Shown piece by piece: positions 32,700-43,539 of a DNA stretch of 64,000 nt; the stretch's first letter is position 1, and each line of letters starts with the position of its first letter. This stretch comes from Tridacna crocea (taxonomy: Eukaryota; Mollusca; Bivalvia; Cardiida; Cardiidae). The notes under the pieces were generated by a model, which searched no databases, was not told the DNA's origin, and worked only from the letters and a program-made list of their open reading frames with translations. The stretch is taken from assembly GCA_943736015.1 (NCBI GenBank), contig OX031059.1, positions 54,943,159 through 55,007,158 on the forward strand, read 5' to 3'. The translations under genes and the position numbers were made by a program.

Positions 32700-34316
32700 T
32701 TTCAATTTCTAGAATCCTGTCACCGAAGTTATCCTTCTTCCACAAGAAAACTGTAAATCGCATCATGCAATGCAGCGGGAAAAAATAAAAGTCGCCAAAA
32801 ATGCACATCGTACATATCTGTCAAATACTAATCCTAATGCTAGATAAGTTAGTTTTGTTGATTGATTAGTTGAAGTTAACGTATAATTTTTATATGACTA
32901 CATGTTGATTCAGCATCAGCAAAAGGCTTAAAAGTGTTATTTTGAGTCATGGCTAAAATTAAATGCTAAACATTTAATTTAGCATTTGCCACATCTCGCA
33001 TATGTCCAGTTTCTCTTGTTTTTAGTTTGCACTTGGCCTGTTCACTTCCCAGATGTGCACGGCCATTATTGAGACCTTGAACAGTCCGTTATTCTTTTGA
33101 TGTACTAAATATTTTCCACAATATGCATTCTTGACTATTCGGTATACAAGTACTTCGGGTGATGGGAGCCATCAAGTCCCTCGGCTGTATCTGGTTGCTT
33201 GATATGCACTTACACGGTACATTTCATCGCCGGAAATACGCCAGTTCACCGTTCTGGAATTGTAAGGCTCCTCGTGAAAAATAAAATATGAGTCTCAATT
33301 TTCTTTACAAAGTTTTCTATTTCAGTTTACAAACAGTTCGGACATTCATTTTTAACATGGGTTATAAATTGCGATTGAAGTTTTCACCGATAGATAGATG
33401 TGAATAATGATAGATAGATAGATGTGAGGTTTTTTATATTGTGGCTAAACGACTTGACACTGGCACCGCCATGAACCAGATCACATGATTGGCAGTTAAA
33501 ATGGAAACGGCCGTTATACAGACGAGGTTAGATGTAGGTGCAGAATCGGCCGAGTTGTGACGAGTGCCTTCATGACATCAGTGTTAAAGATAGAGTTAAC
33601 GATGATTGAAGTGTTTTATTTAGTAACTCAAACGGTCGACCTAGATTCCCGTTTGACCATGGTGTCAATGAATCTCCATATGCAAGGCCCTACATTGCTT
33701 TGGTCTTGCACGTGTGAAATCTTTCTGAGACATACATACATGAGTGAGCTTTTAGCATGAAGTTATAGTAATCCAGTTATCTGTTGCGTAGATAACCATT
33801 CGAAAATGGCCTTTAGAAAGTTTGATAGAAGAACGAGATGATAGGATGCTACGGTCCATGTTTACATTAACTAATGATCAACTGAAACTAAGTTGTGCAC
33901 CCTATATTCACAGTTTAAGCAGAGAGTGTATATTGTAAGCGATTGGAATTCTGTACAGTAACGCTCTGTCACTTTTGGTGTTGAAATTGTGTTAACGCGG
34001 TCAGTCAAGCTGGTCTCTTTTTTTATCATTTATTTATGAAAAAAAAATGTCACTGTGCAATTGTCCCATACAATGCATATTCTTGTCCTGCATTGTGATA
34101 TTACTTTATGATTATCGGCACAAAATATGCATAATCATTATTTATTTTTAATCGAAGACCCGAAAATAACCAACCAAACTAAACTGCGTTCTTTTAAAAA
34201 AAAAAGTTTTTGAAATAAGCACAATGTCTTATTGGCTTCACCATTTGGAATATCTAAAGAGAAATTTCGTTGCTTAGACATTCTTGGAAATAAGACTGAG
34301 AATAAATACTACTTTG
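32700..34316. other. No gene recognised
   Basis: Unique DNA; (GATA)n near 33388-33425. Scattered open frames lack motifs. Confidence 0.4.
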
Positions 34317-34545
34317 TTAACCCCTTCCCAGATAATCCCTAGTTTTTACGGGTCTGGAATAGTAGCCTTTTGAAAACATTGTGGGAAAAGGAGAAAATGC
34401 TGGTAACCAGCATTTTCTCCTTTTCCCACAATGTTTTCTACCCCATCATAGACAGAAATAATCTTTTAAGCAAGAATTGAATTGTCATCTGCAAATGCTT
34501 TCAATTTGGTCTAGTCCAAACATTTGTGGTATGGGAAAGGGTTAA
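34317..34545 (+). mobile_element. Family A MITE, ATCATAGACAG arm subfamily
   Basis: Complete, TTAA at both ends. Confidence 0.93.
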
Positions 34546-34555
34546 TACAGGTCTA

Positions 34556-35205
34556 GGCTTAATCCTTAGGCTGCTAAGCGCGTCTAGCTGACCTTTTGCG
34601 GACAATGTAGATCAAGATCTTGAAACGACACTGTCCGATAAGGGTATATTATTTCATGCTTTCCGGTAGGATATCGAGAAATAGCAGTGAAAATATTTTT
34701 CGATCTTACACTGGTTCCACCAGTGAAAATATCGATTTTCACGTTCTTGTTGCCTAGGTTAATTGCGCGTGCCTCACAACCAGAGAGGAAATATGACGTC
34801 ATATACCCTATATTTCACGCGCTTGACGTCATATTATAATGCGTTGCTATGCGGGAGAGGTACGCCACGGGGAATAAAGGAAAAGAACTGTACTGAATTT
34901 TGATAAAGCTCCTCCCAGAAAGGGTTAAAATCATAAAATAAATAGAATATTTGTTTTTTTCGGTGAAAGATCGAAATTTATTTCATCTCGTGAACACCAT
35001 TGGTAATACTTTCACTCGTGGCTGCGCCACTCGTGAAAATATTACCGATGGTGTCCACTCGATGAAATAAATTTCGATCTTTCACCGAAAAAAACAAATA
35101 TCCTCTATTTATTCCTAAAACATAACTTTGAAACAGCAATATTAGGGTTATTAATATCGTTTTGAAAATTTAATTTTAGTTTTTTCGCAGGATAAGGTTT
35201 AAGGC
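34556..35205. mobile_element. Family D element split by an E element
   Basis: Left part to about 34645 (CTGACCTTTTGCGGAC...CACTGTCCG); right part 35103-35205 (AACATAACTTTGAAACAGCA ... GGATAAGG). The intervening DNA is the E element. Confidence 0.7.
34646..35102. mobile_element. Family E element with 152-bp terminal hairpin
   Basis: 34950-35101 is a near-perfect hairpin: TCGGTGAAAGATCGAAATTT and inverse, loop at CTCGTGGCTGCGCCACTCG. The left part carries two TGACGTCA palindromes (34794 and 34824). An E-like copy flanks the big palindrome at 39.2-40 kb. Confidence 0.7.
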
Positions 35206-36114
35206 GATGATTATCATTTTAACGTTTGGTCACACTTTTTTCTGAAGCTGTATGGTGAAAAAACAAAAACAATAGTACTTTTGTGATTGGTAATTAGTTG
35301 CTCTGACAGGAAAGAAATTTGGTCACCCCGGTGAACCTCGAAGCTTACCTGACATTACGTCTGTCAAATTAAGAACTCCTGCAACTTGGTTATTTGTGCA
35401 GTCACCAACGTTTTGGTTATATATCTAGAACATTGGCGTTGTAAATAAATAGAACCTTTCTACTCGTATATAATGCGTCGCGTGACCGACGTCAGCAGTC
35501 TTCAAAACAGCAGCAACAACGGCAAGAGCAACAACAGTTGCAGAAGGAGCAGTGACTGCTGCAAAAAGTACAACACAATTATGTTTATTCTATCCTATAG
35601 TTTACACTTTCCACATTGTAATTTCTATCAAATCATTGTGCTACAAAGTTAATTTTCGAAAATAGGTCTGGCGATGACGAGATATTTACCAAAACACGAC
35701 AAATTCCTTAAGACTTAATTTACAGGAACCAATTAGAACTGACTCGACAAGTTGTTGTTACCTTTTCAGAAAGTTGTAACCTTTTCAGAACATGAAGTCT
35801 GATCCCGAGTTCATAGCGTCCACTTATTTAGTAAAGCCCATGAAATAAAGATATTTCCGAGTTTCAGTACAGTGTAATCAGTGGTAGAATCAAATCTAGT
35901 TCTGTATCTTTGCTGCTGAAAATGTTAACGTGTCGATGGATTGTGTGAATGTATTATTCAAAAGGAAAGCAATATGGTTTGATATCGTCTACTTTTCATT
36001 TTTAGATAAACAAATTATCTCGAGCTCTAAGATTTGGAGGTCATAGAAATATTCTGCAGCTTGCTTTTGAATTAATTCGTGAAATAAAATGTCTCTGTTT
36101 ATCATAGTAGCCAG
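35206..36114. other. P450 3' flank
   Basis: No repeat family seen; CAG/CAACAG-rich stretch at 35503-35560. Possible poly(A) signal for the P450 at 35584-35589. Confidence 0.45.
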
Positions 36115-37617
36115 TTATACTCGACAGTCCATCCTGACATAAAACTCTTCTGGTTCCAAGAACAACCCAGGTTTGAAGTTCCTTGGGTCTAGGTGCACAT
36201 GTTTATGACTTACTGGTGGGGAAATGTCGAAGGTCTGTAGGATACTTGTGATATACAAAAACATCTTTCCAGTAGCAAAGTCGCTTCCAGGACAACTATG
36301 TCGGCCTAGGGAAAATGATATAAGATTTTGTCTGTTGGCGTGGTTTGGAGACACTAGTTGTCCATTAGCATCTAGAAATCTCTCCGGTTCAAAGGTCCAT
36401 GGATCCTTCCAGAGTGATGGGTCCTTGTGTATAAACCATATATTGGTGAAAACAATGTCATTCTTTTTCATGCTGTAGCCCTCGAAATTATGATCACATG
36501 ATACTTCATGGGGTAAACCAACGGAGCCATGCGAAATGTATCTCAACGTTTCCAACATAAATGCCGTTGTATAGTTCATTTTATCTTTGTCCGCAAGGAT
36601 CGGTAATCTTCCTTGTCCGATAACTTCATCAATCTCTGTCTGGATATTTTTGGCACATTTTGGATGTTCTGCCAGAATGCCGATGGCAGAAGTGATTGCA
36701 TAGGTTGTGGATGTCATACCTCCAGATATAATATCCAGGAGAAGGCTCTTTATATTGTCATCTCGTATCATTTCATATCCCGCTTTCTTGTTCTCTTCAC
36801 GTTGAAGTTTTATCAACATATCAACTATCCCACTCTCTTCTCCTTCGTAATCTCGAAAGTCTTTCCGGCTATAGTAATATCTCTTTTCCACTAAATCACG
36901 CTGTTTGATCACTCTTTGGAACAATCTCCCATACTTTGTGTACGTAGCATGTCGAAGAAATGGTAGGAACTTCAGCATCATATTGACAGAATTTTCGGCT
37001 ATGAAACTAATGGAATCATTTAATTCCCAAATCATTTCAGAATCCCCTTCTTTTGGAAGTTCCCCAGACAATAGTATAGACATAAGATTTCCGAATGATC
37101 GTCGTATAAGGGGCTTAAAAACAAAGTCTTGATCTTTGTGGTCGTGTATATTGTCAACAAACCGAGACAACTCTTCATGAACAATTTCAATGCTGTGCTT
37201 TTTAAGAGCTTTGGTGAACAATTTCTTTAGAACAATAAATGCTTTGTCATATTTCAGTGCAAATGCAATGTCACTGTTACCGTATGCTACATGTTTACCT
37301 ACGACTGTCTGTGGGTGATTACAGTAGGTACTGGCGTATTCATCATCCATGAGCGCTTTCTTTATCAATGACCGATCATTTAACACCACAATCCCCTGGC
37401 CAAATAGAGACACTTTAAAGATTTTGCCGTATTTGGATGCCCATTCTTCGAAACTCTGATGTATCTTTTCAATATTAACATCTAGCGAGGATCCCAAAAG
37501 AGGCAACCCTTGAGGTCCTGGTATCTGTTTGCCAGGGATCTTGTTTGTTGTGAAGCGTTTGTATGCAACAATAAAGAGTAAAACTGTAATCACAAATACA
37601 AGAAATCCTGGATCCAT
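36115..37617 (-). CDS. Cytochrome P450, clan-2-like, complete single-exon coding sequence (500 aa)
   Basis: Haem-thiolate monooxygenase of the microsomal type, expected in the ER membrane and fed electrons by P450 reductase. Seen in the translation: N-terminal hydrophobic anchor (residues about 5-19), a proline-rich hinge with IPGPQGLPLLGS (32-43), I-helix SGGMTSTT (298-305), ExxR as E356-R359, PERF (411-414), and the haem loop F435-x-x-G438-x-x-x-C442-x-G444. The length of 500 residues is normal for the family. The ATG is at 37617-37615; the preceding in-frame GTG is not a eukaryotic start. The stop TAA is at 36117-36115. The frame is open throughout, so the CDS has no intron, which is unusual for clan 2 genes. 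Odd residues: Met301 replaces the usual acidic residue of the I-helix, and His440 replaces the usual Arg two places before the haem Cys. A TTTATT at 35584-35589 (AATAAA on this strand) could be the poly(A) signal. Subfamily and substrate cannot be read from the sequence. Confidence 0.95.
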   Translation of the reverse strand: MDPGFLVFVITVLLFIVAYKRFTTNKIPGKQIPGPQGLPLLGSSLDVNIEKIHQSFEEWASKYGKIFKVSLFGQGIVVLNDRSLIKKALMDDEYASTYCNHPQTVVGKHVAYGNSDIAFALKYDKAFIVLKKLFTKALKKHSIEIVHEELSRFVDNIHDHKDQDFVFKPLIRRSFGNLMSILLSGELPKEGDSEMIWELNDSISFIAENSVNMMLKFLPFLRHATYTKYGRLFQRVIKQRDLVEKRYYYSRKDFRDYEGEESGIVDMLIKLQREENKKAGYEMIRDDNIKSLLLDIISGGMTSTTYAITSAIGILAEHPKCAKNIQTEIDEVIGQGRLPILADKDKMNYTTAFMLETLRYISHGSVGLPHEVSCDHNFEGYSMKKNDIVFTNIWFIHKDPSLWKDPWTFEPERFLDANGQLVSPNHANRQNLISFSLGRHSCPGSDFATGKMFLYITSILQTFDISPPVSHKHVHLDPRNFKPGLFLEPEEFYVRMDCRV

Positions 37618-37660
37618 CACTGTCTGAAAGTATAAAAAGAAGAAACTGTTAAATACAAAT
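37618..37660 (-). promoter_or_regulatory. Predicted 3' splice site in the P450 5' UTR
   Basis: Read on the minus strand, a pyrimidine-rich tract leads into CTTTTTATACTTTCAG, followed by ACAGTG and then the P450 ATG. This is a textbook acceptor about six bases upstream of the start codon and implies a leader exon further upstream (coordinates above 37,660) that I could not locate. An alternative is a chance match in AT-rich DNA. Confidence 0.6.
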
Positions 37661-37950
37661 TATCTGACATAAAGAGATCGGTCATATATTGATTATTCTA
37701 TTCCATACGAGAGCCACTTTTTGAAGCAATGTGACAAAAGAAAATTGCCCACAACGAGCAGCATCTCCTTTAGCTACAAGGTTTACCTTGATTTTATGCA
37801 CCTAACCTGCGTACGCGACACTTGTTATAATAGGTAGAGCTTAGGCTTTTGCCATCATATTTCCATGTCGAGCGGGGCCAACCTTTAAAACTACCTATAT
37901 CATGTTGCGCGTACTGGTTAGCCTGTACAAGAACCAGTCATCGAGACTTT

Positions 37951-38226
37951 TATGGCCTGCAATACGCGAAAAGCGGCATTTAAACATTGGCGTAAAGTGT
38001 TGTCTCAGATCAACCTGCGTAGTCCGCGCAGGCTAATCCGAAACGACACTTTGGGTTTTTATATAACCTAAGAACTGTTTTGCGCTAGTCTACCGTAGCA
38101 CAAAAAATCTGATGTAGTCCTAAAGAACCGTCTCGGATGACCCTGCGCGGACTGCGCTGGCTGATCAGAGACGACATTTTACGCAATTGTCCGAATGCTC
38201 CTTTTGACGTGCTGCAAGCCATATAA
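37951..38226. mobile_element. Family G element, complete
   Basis: Ends TGGCCTGCAATACGCG / ACGTGCTGCAAGCCATATA; dyads AGTCCGCGCAGGCTAATCCG and GGACTGCGCTGGCTGATC. Confidence 0.88.
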
Positions 38227-38267
38227 AATTGAAGAACTTGATTCACTATCGATGTGAAATAAGTGTA

Positions 38268-38420
38268 GGCTATGCTCTTCGAAAAAGGAGTGTAATGTGC
38301 ATCTGCAAGACGTATTGACCCCGTGCGCAATCCACGCATGCTGACATCGATCCAAACAGTTTGCTATTTGTAAATTTTTCTACAGGTCAAAGTACTATAA
38401 CAGCTCATGATTCAGCCGGC
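38268..38420. mobile_element. Family H element, degenerate
   Basis: ATGTGCATCTGCAAGACG start, decayed core, TCATGATTCAGCCGG end. Confidence 0.5.
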
Positions 38421-38867
38421 GGATAGACAGACAAAAAGGATTTTATGGATCGATAATGTTATAATTTGGTTTGTTTAATGCACCACGACATGCACCGATG
38501 TATTACCCTTCCCCACCCCCTTTGCCACAATATGGCTACATCTTATTTAGATATTCCGTAATCAAGTTTTACCATTTTACAATAACGTTTTGAAAGTCAT
38601 CTTCAAGAGACGAAACAAATATTACGCGGGGTAATGGTTTTCAAAATTGAAATTGTTCTCTTTAAATAGTTTTCGCAGTCTTTAGGCGAGGGAATGTAGC
38701 AAGAGTTAGATTGTTTTCCTGAAAGAAGAGAGAAGAACAAATTGATTTCCTGCTTTTGACAGTTTATGGAGAAATAATGGTTGATTATCGTGTGATATTT
38801 CATGGTTGCGATCAGTGAAAAATTCCGATTTCATATTTTAAGCTCTTCATTTGAAGACGAAAATAGC
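38421..38867. other. No gene recognised
   Basis: Unique AT-rich sequence. Confidence 0.4.
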
Positions 38868-39197
38868 ATTATATCCTGCAAGATGGCATTCTACAAATAC
38901 ACATCTACATGTATCTAATTTTGGCATCCTGGGTACAGAACTGGACTACTTTTCCAACTGACAATCGTTACTGTGAATTTCAAAATGAACTAAACCTTTA
39001 CTCAATAAAACGCTACCTGGTGCTATTCGTTCAGCTATGATCAGCTAACATGTAACCTATACACCGGCCATTCATTAAAACAGTCCTCACAGGCTTTGGT
39101 AATAGCTTGTATGTGCTCTACTTTTCCCAAGTATTCGGGCAAGGGTGATGCATCATAGCAGACAGGTCAAATCTCCGAAGAATATGACATGTACAGA
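38868..39197 (+). repeat. Family M interspersed repeat, internally rearranged
   Basis: Start (AAGATGGCATTCTACAAATA) and end (CGAAGAATATGACATG) fit family M; the middle is replaced near 39050-39140. Confidence 0.7.
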
Positions 39198-39283
39198 CTA
39201 CCTGAAAATAATGGTTCTCACGTTATAGTTACCTAGGTAAACAACGTAGGCCATTCAACCAGAAGGAAATGTGACGTAATATA

Positions 39284-39736
39284 TCACGGCGGGGAATCAC
39301 GTGACACAACGACAACAACAATGACCGACATTTGAAAAAATTCCCCGACTTCAGGTAAGAAAATCTTCAATAATTCCGTTAATACGTGACCGATTGGAAT
39401 TTGGTTTGAAGCAGAGAAGGCGGAAGGACTCCGGGGATTTGCTTGATGTGTTAGATTTAAAAAAAAAACACCTGATAAAAAAGTTATTGACGAGTAAACA
39501 AATTATCCAGGGTAAAAAATTTGTTTGTTCGTCAATAACTTTTTTATCAGGTGTTGTTTAAAAAATCTAACACATCAAGCAAATCCCTGGAGTCCTTCCG
39601 CCTTCTCTGCTTCAAACCAAATTCCAATCGGTCATGTATTAACGGAATTATTGAAGATTTTCTTACCTGAAGTCGGGGAATTTTTTCAAATAACGGTCAT
39701 TGTTGTTGTTGTTGTGTCACGTGATTCCCCGCCGAG
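39284..39736. mobile_element. 453-bp giant palindrome with 8-bp target duplication
   Basis: Arms of ~220 bp are inverse copies over their whole length, from TCACGGCGGGGAATCACGTG outward ends to a centre at about 39510 (TTATTGACGAGTAAACAAAT / inverse). GTAATATA flanks both ends (39276-39283 and 39737-39744). The surrounding DNA matches the E element near 34798, which lacks the insert. Confidence 0.88.
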
Positions 39737-40215
39737 GTAATATATGCCCATTAACCCTACATTCTCGCGCTTTACGGGATATTGTAATGCGTTCTCCTGT
39801 GAAGGGGGAACGCCATGGAGATTACCGAAAGCAATTGTACTACACGGGTTAGAAGCATGAAACCATATTTATATTTGTGCGTGGAAGATCGAAACTTATT
39901 TTATCGAGAGACCATCATCAGTTATCCCTGCTGGCTGCGCTTATAGTGCCCTTGGGTAAGGGACGGCGGACGCCAAACCTCTAGGACATGTAACTCAGGA
40001 AAGGCATAGGTGAGCTGTCATTATGATATATCTGAAATACTGTCGACAGCAGCCCAAACGCCTTATGAAAAATAAATTAAACCATTTTGGCAACATTTTA
40101 TCGTCTGCAAATGATTTCGGAGTATTTCTTTGTTTTTGTTTTTTGAAAAAGGACTGATTGCGCTAGTTTTTGCTTTTATTCCCGAAATGATCTCAAGTGG
40201 TGATCTAGATGTCTA

Positions 40216-40445
40216 TTAACCCTTTTAACACACAATTCCGACTTTTGACAACCCTGAGAAAGAAAGCCTCTGAAAACATTGTGGGAGAAGGAGAAAATGC
40301 TGGTAACCAGCATTTTCTCCTTTTCCCACAATGTTTTCTAGCCTTTCAAAATCAAATTTCAATTTTTGATTTACATTTATTGTGGCGTGTACAAATGCTT
40401 TCAATTTGGACTGGTCCAAAATTTTGTCGTTTGGGAAAGAGTTAA
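40216..40445 (+). mobile_element. Family A MITE, complete
   Basis: TTAA at both ends. Confidence 0.92.
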
Positions 40446-40494
40446 TTCAAGTCTTTACGCTAACCACGCTCTGGTTAGAGGGGGGCTTAGTGTA

Positions 40495-40645
40495 TCTCCT
40501 TGGTAACAAGCATTTTCTCCTTTTCCCATAATGTTTTCTAACCTTTCCAAATCGAATTTCAATTTTCGATTCACATTTATTGAGGCGTCTGCAAATACTT
40601 TCAATTCGGACTAGTCCAAAATTTTATCGTTTGGGAAAGACTTAA
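40495..40645 (+). mobile_element. Family A right half
   Basis: Very similar to the right half of 40216-40445 (CAAATCGAATTTCAATTTTCGATTC...). Confidence 0.85.
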
Positions 40646-40795
40646 TTAAAGTCATCTCTGTGATACCAAGCATGTAATAGCACTAGTAAGGATCAATAAA
40701 CTCCATTTTGTCTTACAAGCGACTAGTTCACGAGATACATTGGTCCTTTGTCACGCATATAATTGGACAAAGTAAAAAAAACTTTTGACCCAGGT

Positions 40796-41663
40796 GAGCG
40801 TGTCGGACTCATGACCTGGTGGTTGTGAGTTCGATACCCGGTTGAGGCGAACTTTCTTTACGGCGTATTTTCGCCTCTCACCTCTGCTGAAGCATTGTGA
40901 GAAAAGTAGTCGGTGGCTTTGGAAAGAAAAAAAGTAGTGTAAGCACCGGTGTGAGAAAGCCAGGAAACACATGTGCGTCACCGACCGCCATGATATGACC
41001 TTAGCTGTTAAAGTGGCGTTAAACCCCAATACAACCAACCAATTAGACTGGTGTCAGTCCGTTAAATACATCTTCGCGAGCCAAGGTTACAATCACTACG
41101 TGGATCTTACCTTGGCTGATTGAGCCCGATTTCGAGATTCTTGCGATGCGCCCTCTATTGGATGCTGTTTATTGCCACCTTTACATCATATTTCTAAAAG
41201 CCAGTGAAATATCGTTTTACAAACCGCTTATGAAAACACATCAAGCGATAAGCAGACATCCACGTGGGTTTCCGTGTTTACCTAAGGTAACGACCTTATT
41301 CTATTTTTATCAAAGATGAAATGCTACGAGCGATTTCATTCGTTGCAGTTAGAGCTGGCTGCATCCAATGAAAAACCGTATAGGGGATGGTAAAAATCAA
41401 GCTCGATCCGCCAAGGGTAGAGTAGCGTAGTGAATCGTCAGCCTTGGCTTGCGAATATGGTTAAATAGAGCCTTTTCATTAAAGAAAATCAACAAGTAAA
41501 ACTGCAAAACGAAAACTCTGTGTTCTCAATGTTCTGAACGTCTGATTTCAGAAGAAGGGCAAGTAACAACACATATTTCTGTGACTTTGCTGTAGTTGTG
41601 TACCTTGTTTATTAGAATGACTTCAATGCAGGGCCTGAATGCCAGGCTACCAACCAACCAAAA
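40796..41663 (+). mobile_element. tRNA-derived SINE, host to an L element
   Basis: Head TGAGCGTGTCGGACTCATGA with B-box GAGTTCGATACCCGG; tail ACCAACCAACCAAAA. Nine-base direct repeats GACCCAGGT flank it. The L element 41069-41459 lies inside. Confidence 0.75.
41069..41459. mobile_element. Family L element with 8-bp target duplication
   Basis: Ends CATCTTCGCGAGCCAAGG / CCTTGGCTTGCGAATATG; GTTAAATA at 41061-41068 and 41460-41467. Second copy, inverted, at 42447-42848. No transposase ORF. Confidence 0.9.
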
Positions 41664-41989
41664 GACCCAGGTCAGCCTGTGCGAACTGTGCGGGCTGATC
41701 TGAATCGATACGTTTTGCAGATCAATTAAGCCCCATTTTGCAATGCCATGGCTCAGCATATATTCATCATAGCAAAATGTTCATTCATGCATTCAGAAAT
41801 TTGCTATTGAAACAAATAGGGAGTGATAGTAATGTAAAATATGTCACATAGTGACTTACTTTCATCTCGGGATTTTATTGTATTTACCTCGCAAAACTAC
41901 TACATATAAAATGCATTGATAGCCTTTTATTTTTCTTTAAAAAAGTTCACACCACAAACAAGAGAACATACTTGTCAGATAGCCTGATT

Positions 41990-42221
41990 TTAAAATCCTT
42001 TACTCACATGGCAAAAATTTAGACCTATCCAAAGTTAAAGCATTTGCAGACGACAATTTCATAGTGGCTCACATGAAGCAATTTCCCTAGGATAGGATAG
42101 AAAACTTTGTGGGAAAAGGAGAAAATGCTGGTTACCAGCATTTTCTTCTTTTCCCACAATGTTTTCAAAAGGCTTTTTCCTCAGGGTTGTCAAAAGTCGT
42201 CATTGTGTGGTAAAGGGTTAA
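41990..42221 (-). mobile_element. Family A MITE
   Basis: Left end decayed, right TTAA 42218-42221; core intact. Confidence 0.88.
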
Positions 42222-42344
42222 TATTTATAAGCAATGCTTTGACATAAAGGGGGTTTATGCATCGCCTTGATCCATTATACCTATTACGTCATCATAAGAG
42301 TAAAATGATTAATCGATAAAATCCATTTTGTCAAACAACCCAGA

Positions 42345-42900
42345 CATGAGTCATGAGGTAAATTGGTCCTTTGACATGCAGAAAATTAACCAAAACGAAA
42401 AAGTTGATGCAGGTCCGCTTGCGTGCGGATTGTTTAGGCTGACCCGCATCTTCGCAAGCCAAGGCTGACGATTCACTACGCTTCTCTACCCTTGGCGGAT
42501 CGAGCTTGATTTTAACATTCCCCCGATACGCTTTTTCATTGGATGCAGTCAGCTCTAACTGCAACGAATGAAATCGCTCGTAGCATTTCGTCTTTGATAA
42601 AAATAGAATAAGGTCGCTTCCTTTCGAATAGGAGGTAAACATGGAAACCCACCTTGATGTCTGCTTATCGCTTCATGTGTATTCGTAAGCGGTTTGTAAA
42701 ACGATATTTCATTTACTTTTAGAAATATGATGTAAAGGGGGGTAATAACCAGCATCCAATAGAGGGCGCATCGCAGGAATCTCGACATCGGGCTCATTCA
42801 GCCAAGGTAAGATCCACGTAGTAATCGTAACCTTGGCTTGCGAAGATGGCTGACCTGGGTCATTACCTTTTGCATTAATTTCCACTTTTCCGGGCATGGT
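42345..42900. mobile_element. Family H element split by an L element
   Basis: Left piece ends GGCTGACCCG, right piece resumes GCTGACCTGGGTC, the expected H core. Confidence 0.8.
42447..42848. mobile_element. Family L element with 9-bp target duplication
   Basis: Ends CATCTTCGCAAGCCAAGG / CCTTGGCTTGCGAAGATG; flanked by GCTGACCCG (42438-42446) and GCTGACCTG (42849-42857). Confidence 0.92.
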
Positions 42901-43183
42901 GCAGACATAATTTCTATCATATTTACGTTATTATATAGGTATCACGCACTTCGTGTTTATGCTTTGACAGTTGATAGGTTTGTAAAACATTGTGGAAGAT
43001 AAAGCAACTACATGTATTAGCCATTACCGGTTTCCCAAAATGTCTTTCCAAAGCTGTTGAAAATTTTCCTCCCTTTCTTTCTGGTATTTTTACTTTAAGT
43101 AATTTCTGAAAAGGTTTTTCCAATATAAAAAAAAAGAGACTGCACACTAAATCAGTTTGATGGGCTAATAGAGTAATATACAG

Positions 43184-43374
43184 AGTTCGTATTCACCAAC
43201 CATTCTTAAGAACATTTTTCATCTTATTCTCCAGAATTTTCCAGATTTGAAACTGACACAACTTCTGTTTGGCTAAACCATTTGATTTAGCCAATCAGAA
43301 GTTATGTTACTTTCAAATTTAGAAAATCTCAGATATAATGACTATGAACGTTTTTAAAAATGGTATGTGGATAA
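43184..43374. mobile_element. Family I palindrome
   Basis: CGTATTCACCAACCATTCTT start, GTTTGGCTAAACCATTTG centre. Confidence 0.82.
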
Positions 43375-43539
43375 GCACCTGCTGATTGGAAGCATTTGCA
43401 AGAGAACCGTCGAGGGAAAACACATAATCAGACGTGTCGCAACAATTTTTTAATCAAGACATGTTTAACGATAGTATCATGTTAATAATGATTACAGTAG
43501 CAACTTTTCCGTACCTTTTTGTTGTCCGCGATTAAATTT

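Larger units (their letters stand above)
40665..41758. mobile_element. Family H element split by a SINE
   Basis: Left piece 40665-40795 ends in GACCCAGGT; right piece starts with the same nine bases at 41664-41672 and continues CAGCCTGTGCGAACTGTGCG to GCCATGGCTCA. Confidence 0.7.

Noticed and set aside
33557-33760. 67-codon plus-strand frame
   Set aside because: No domain, no splice signals, composition not distinct from the flanks.
39276-39744. Palindrome as a purely technical assembly foldback
   Set aside because: Not excluded, but arm mismatches, a distinct centre and the flanking 8-bp repeats favour a real insertion.
42331-42897. Overlapping minus-strand frames
   Set aside because: They cross the H/L junction and the inverted L copy at 41069 does not keep the frame.
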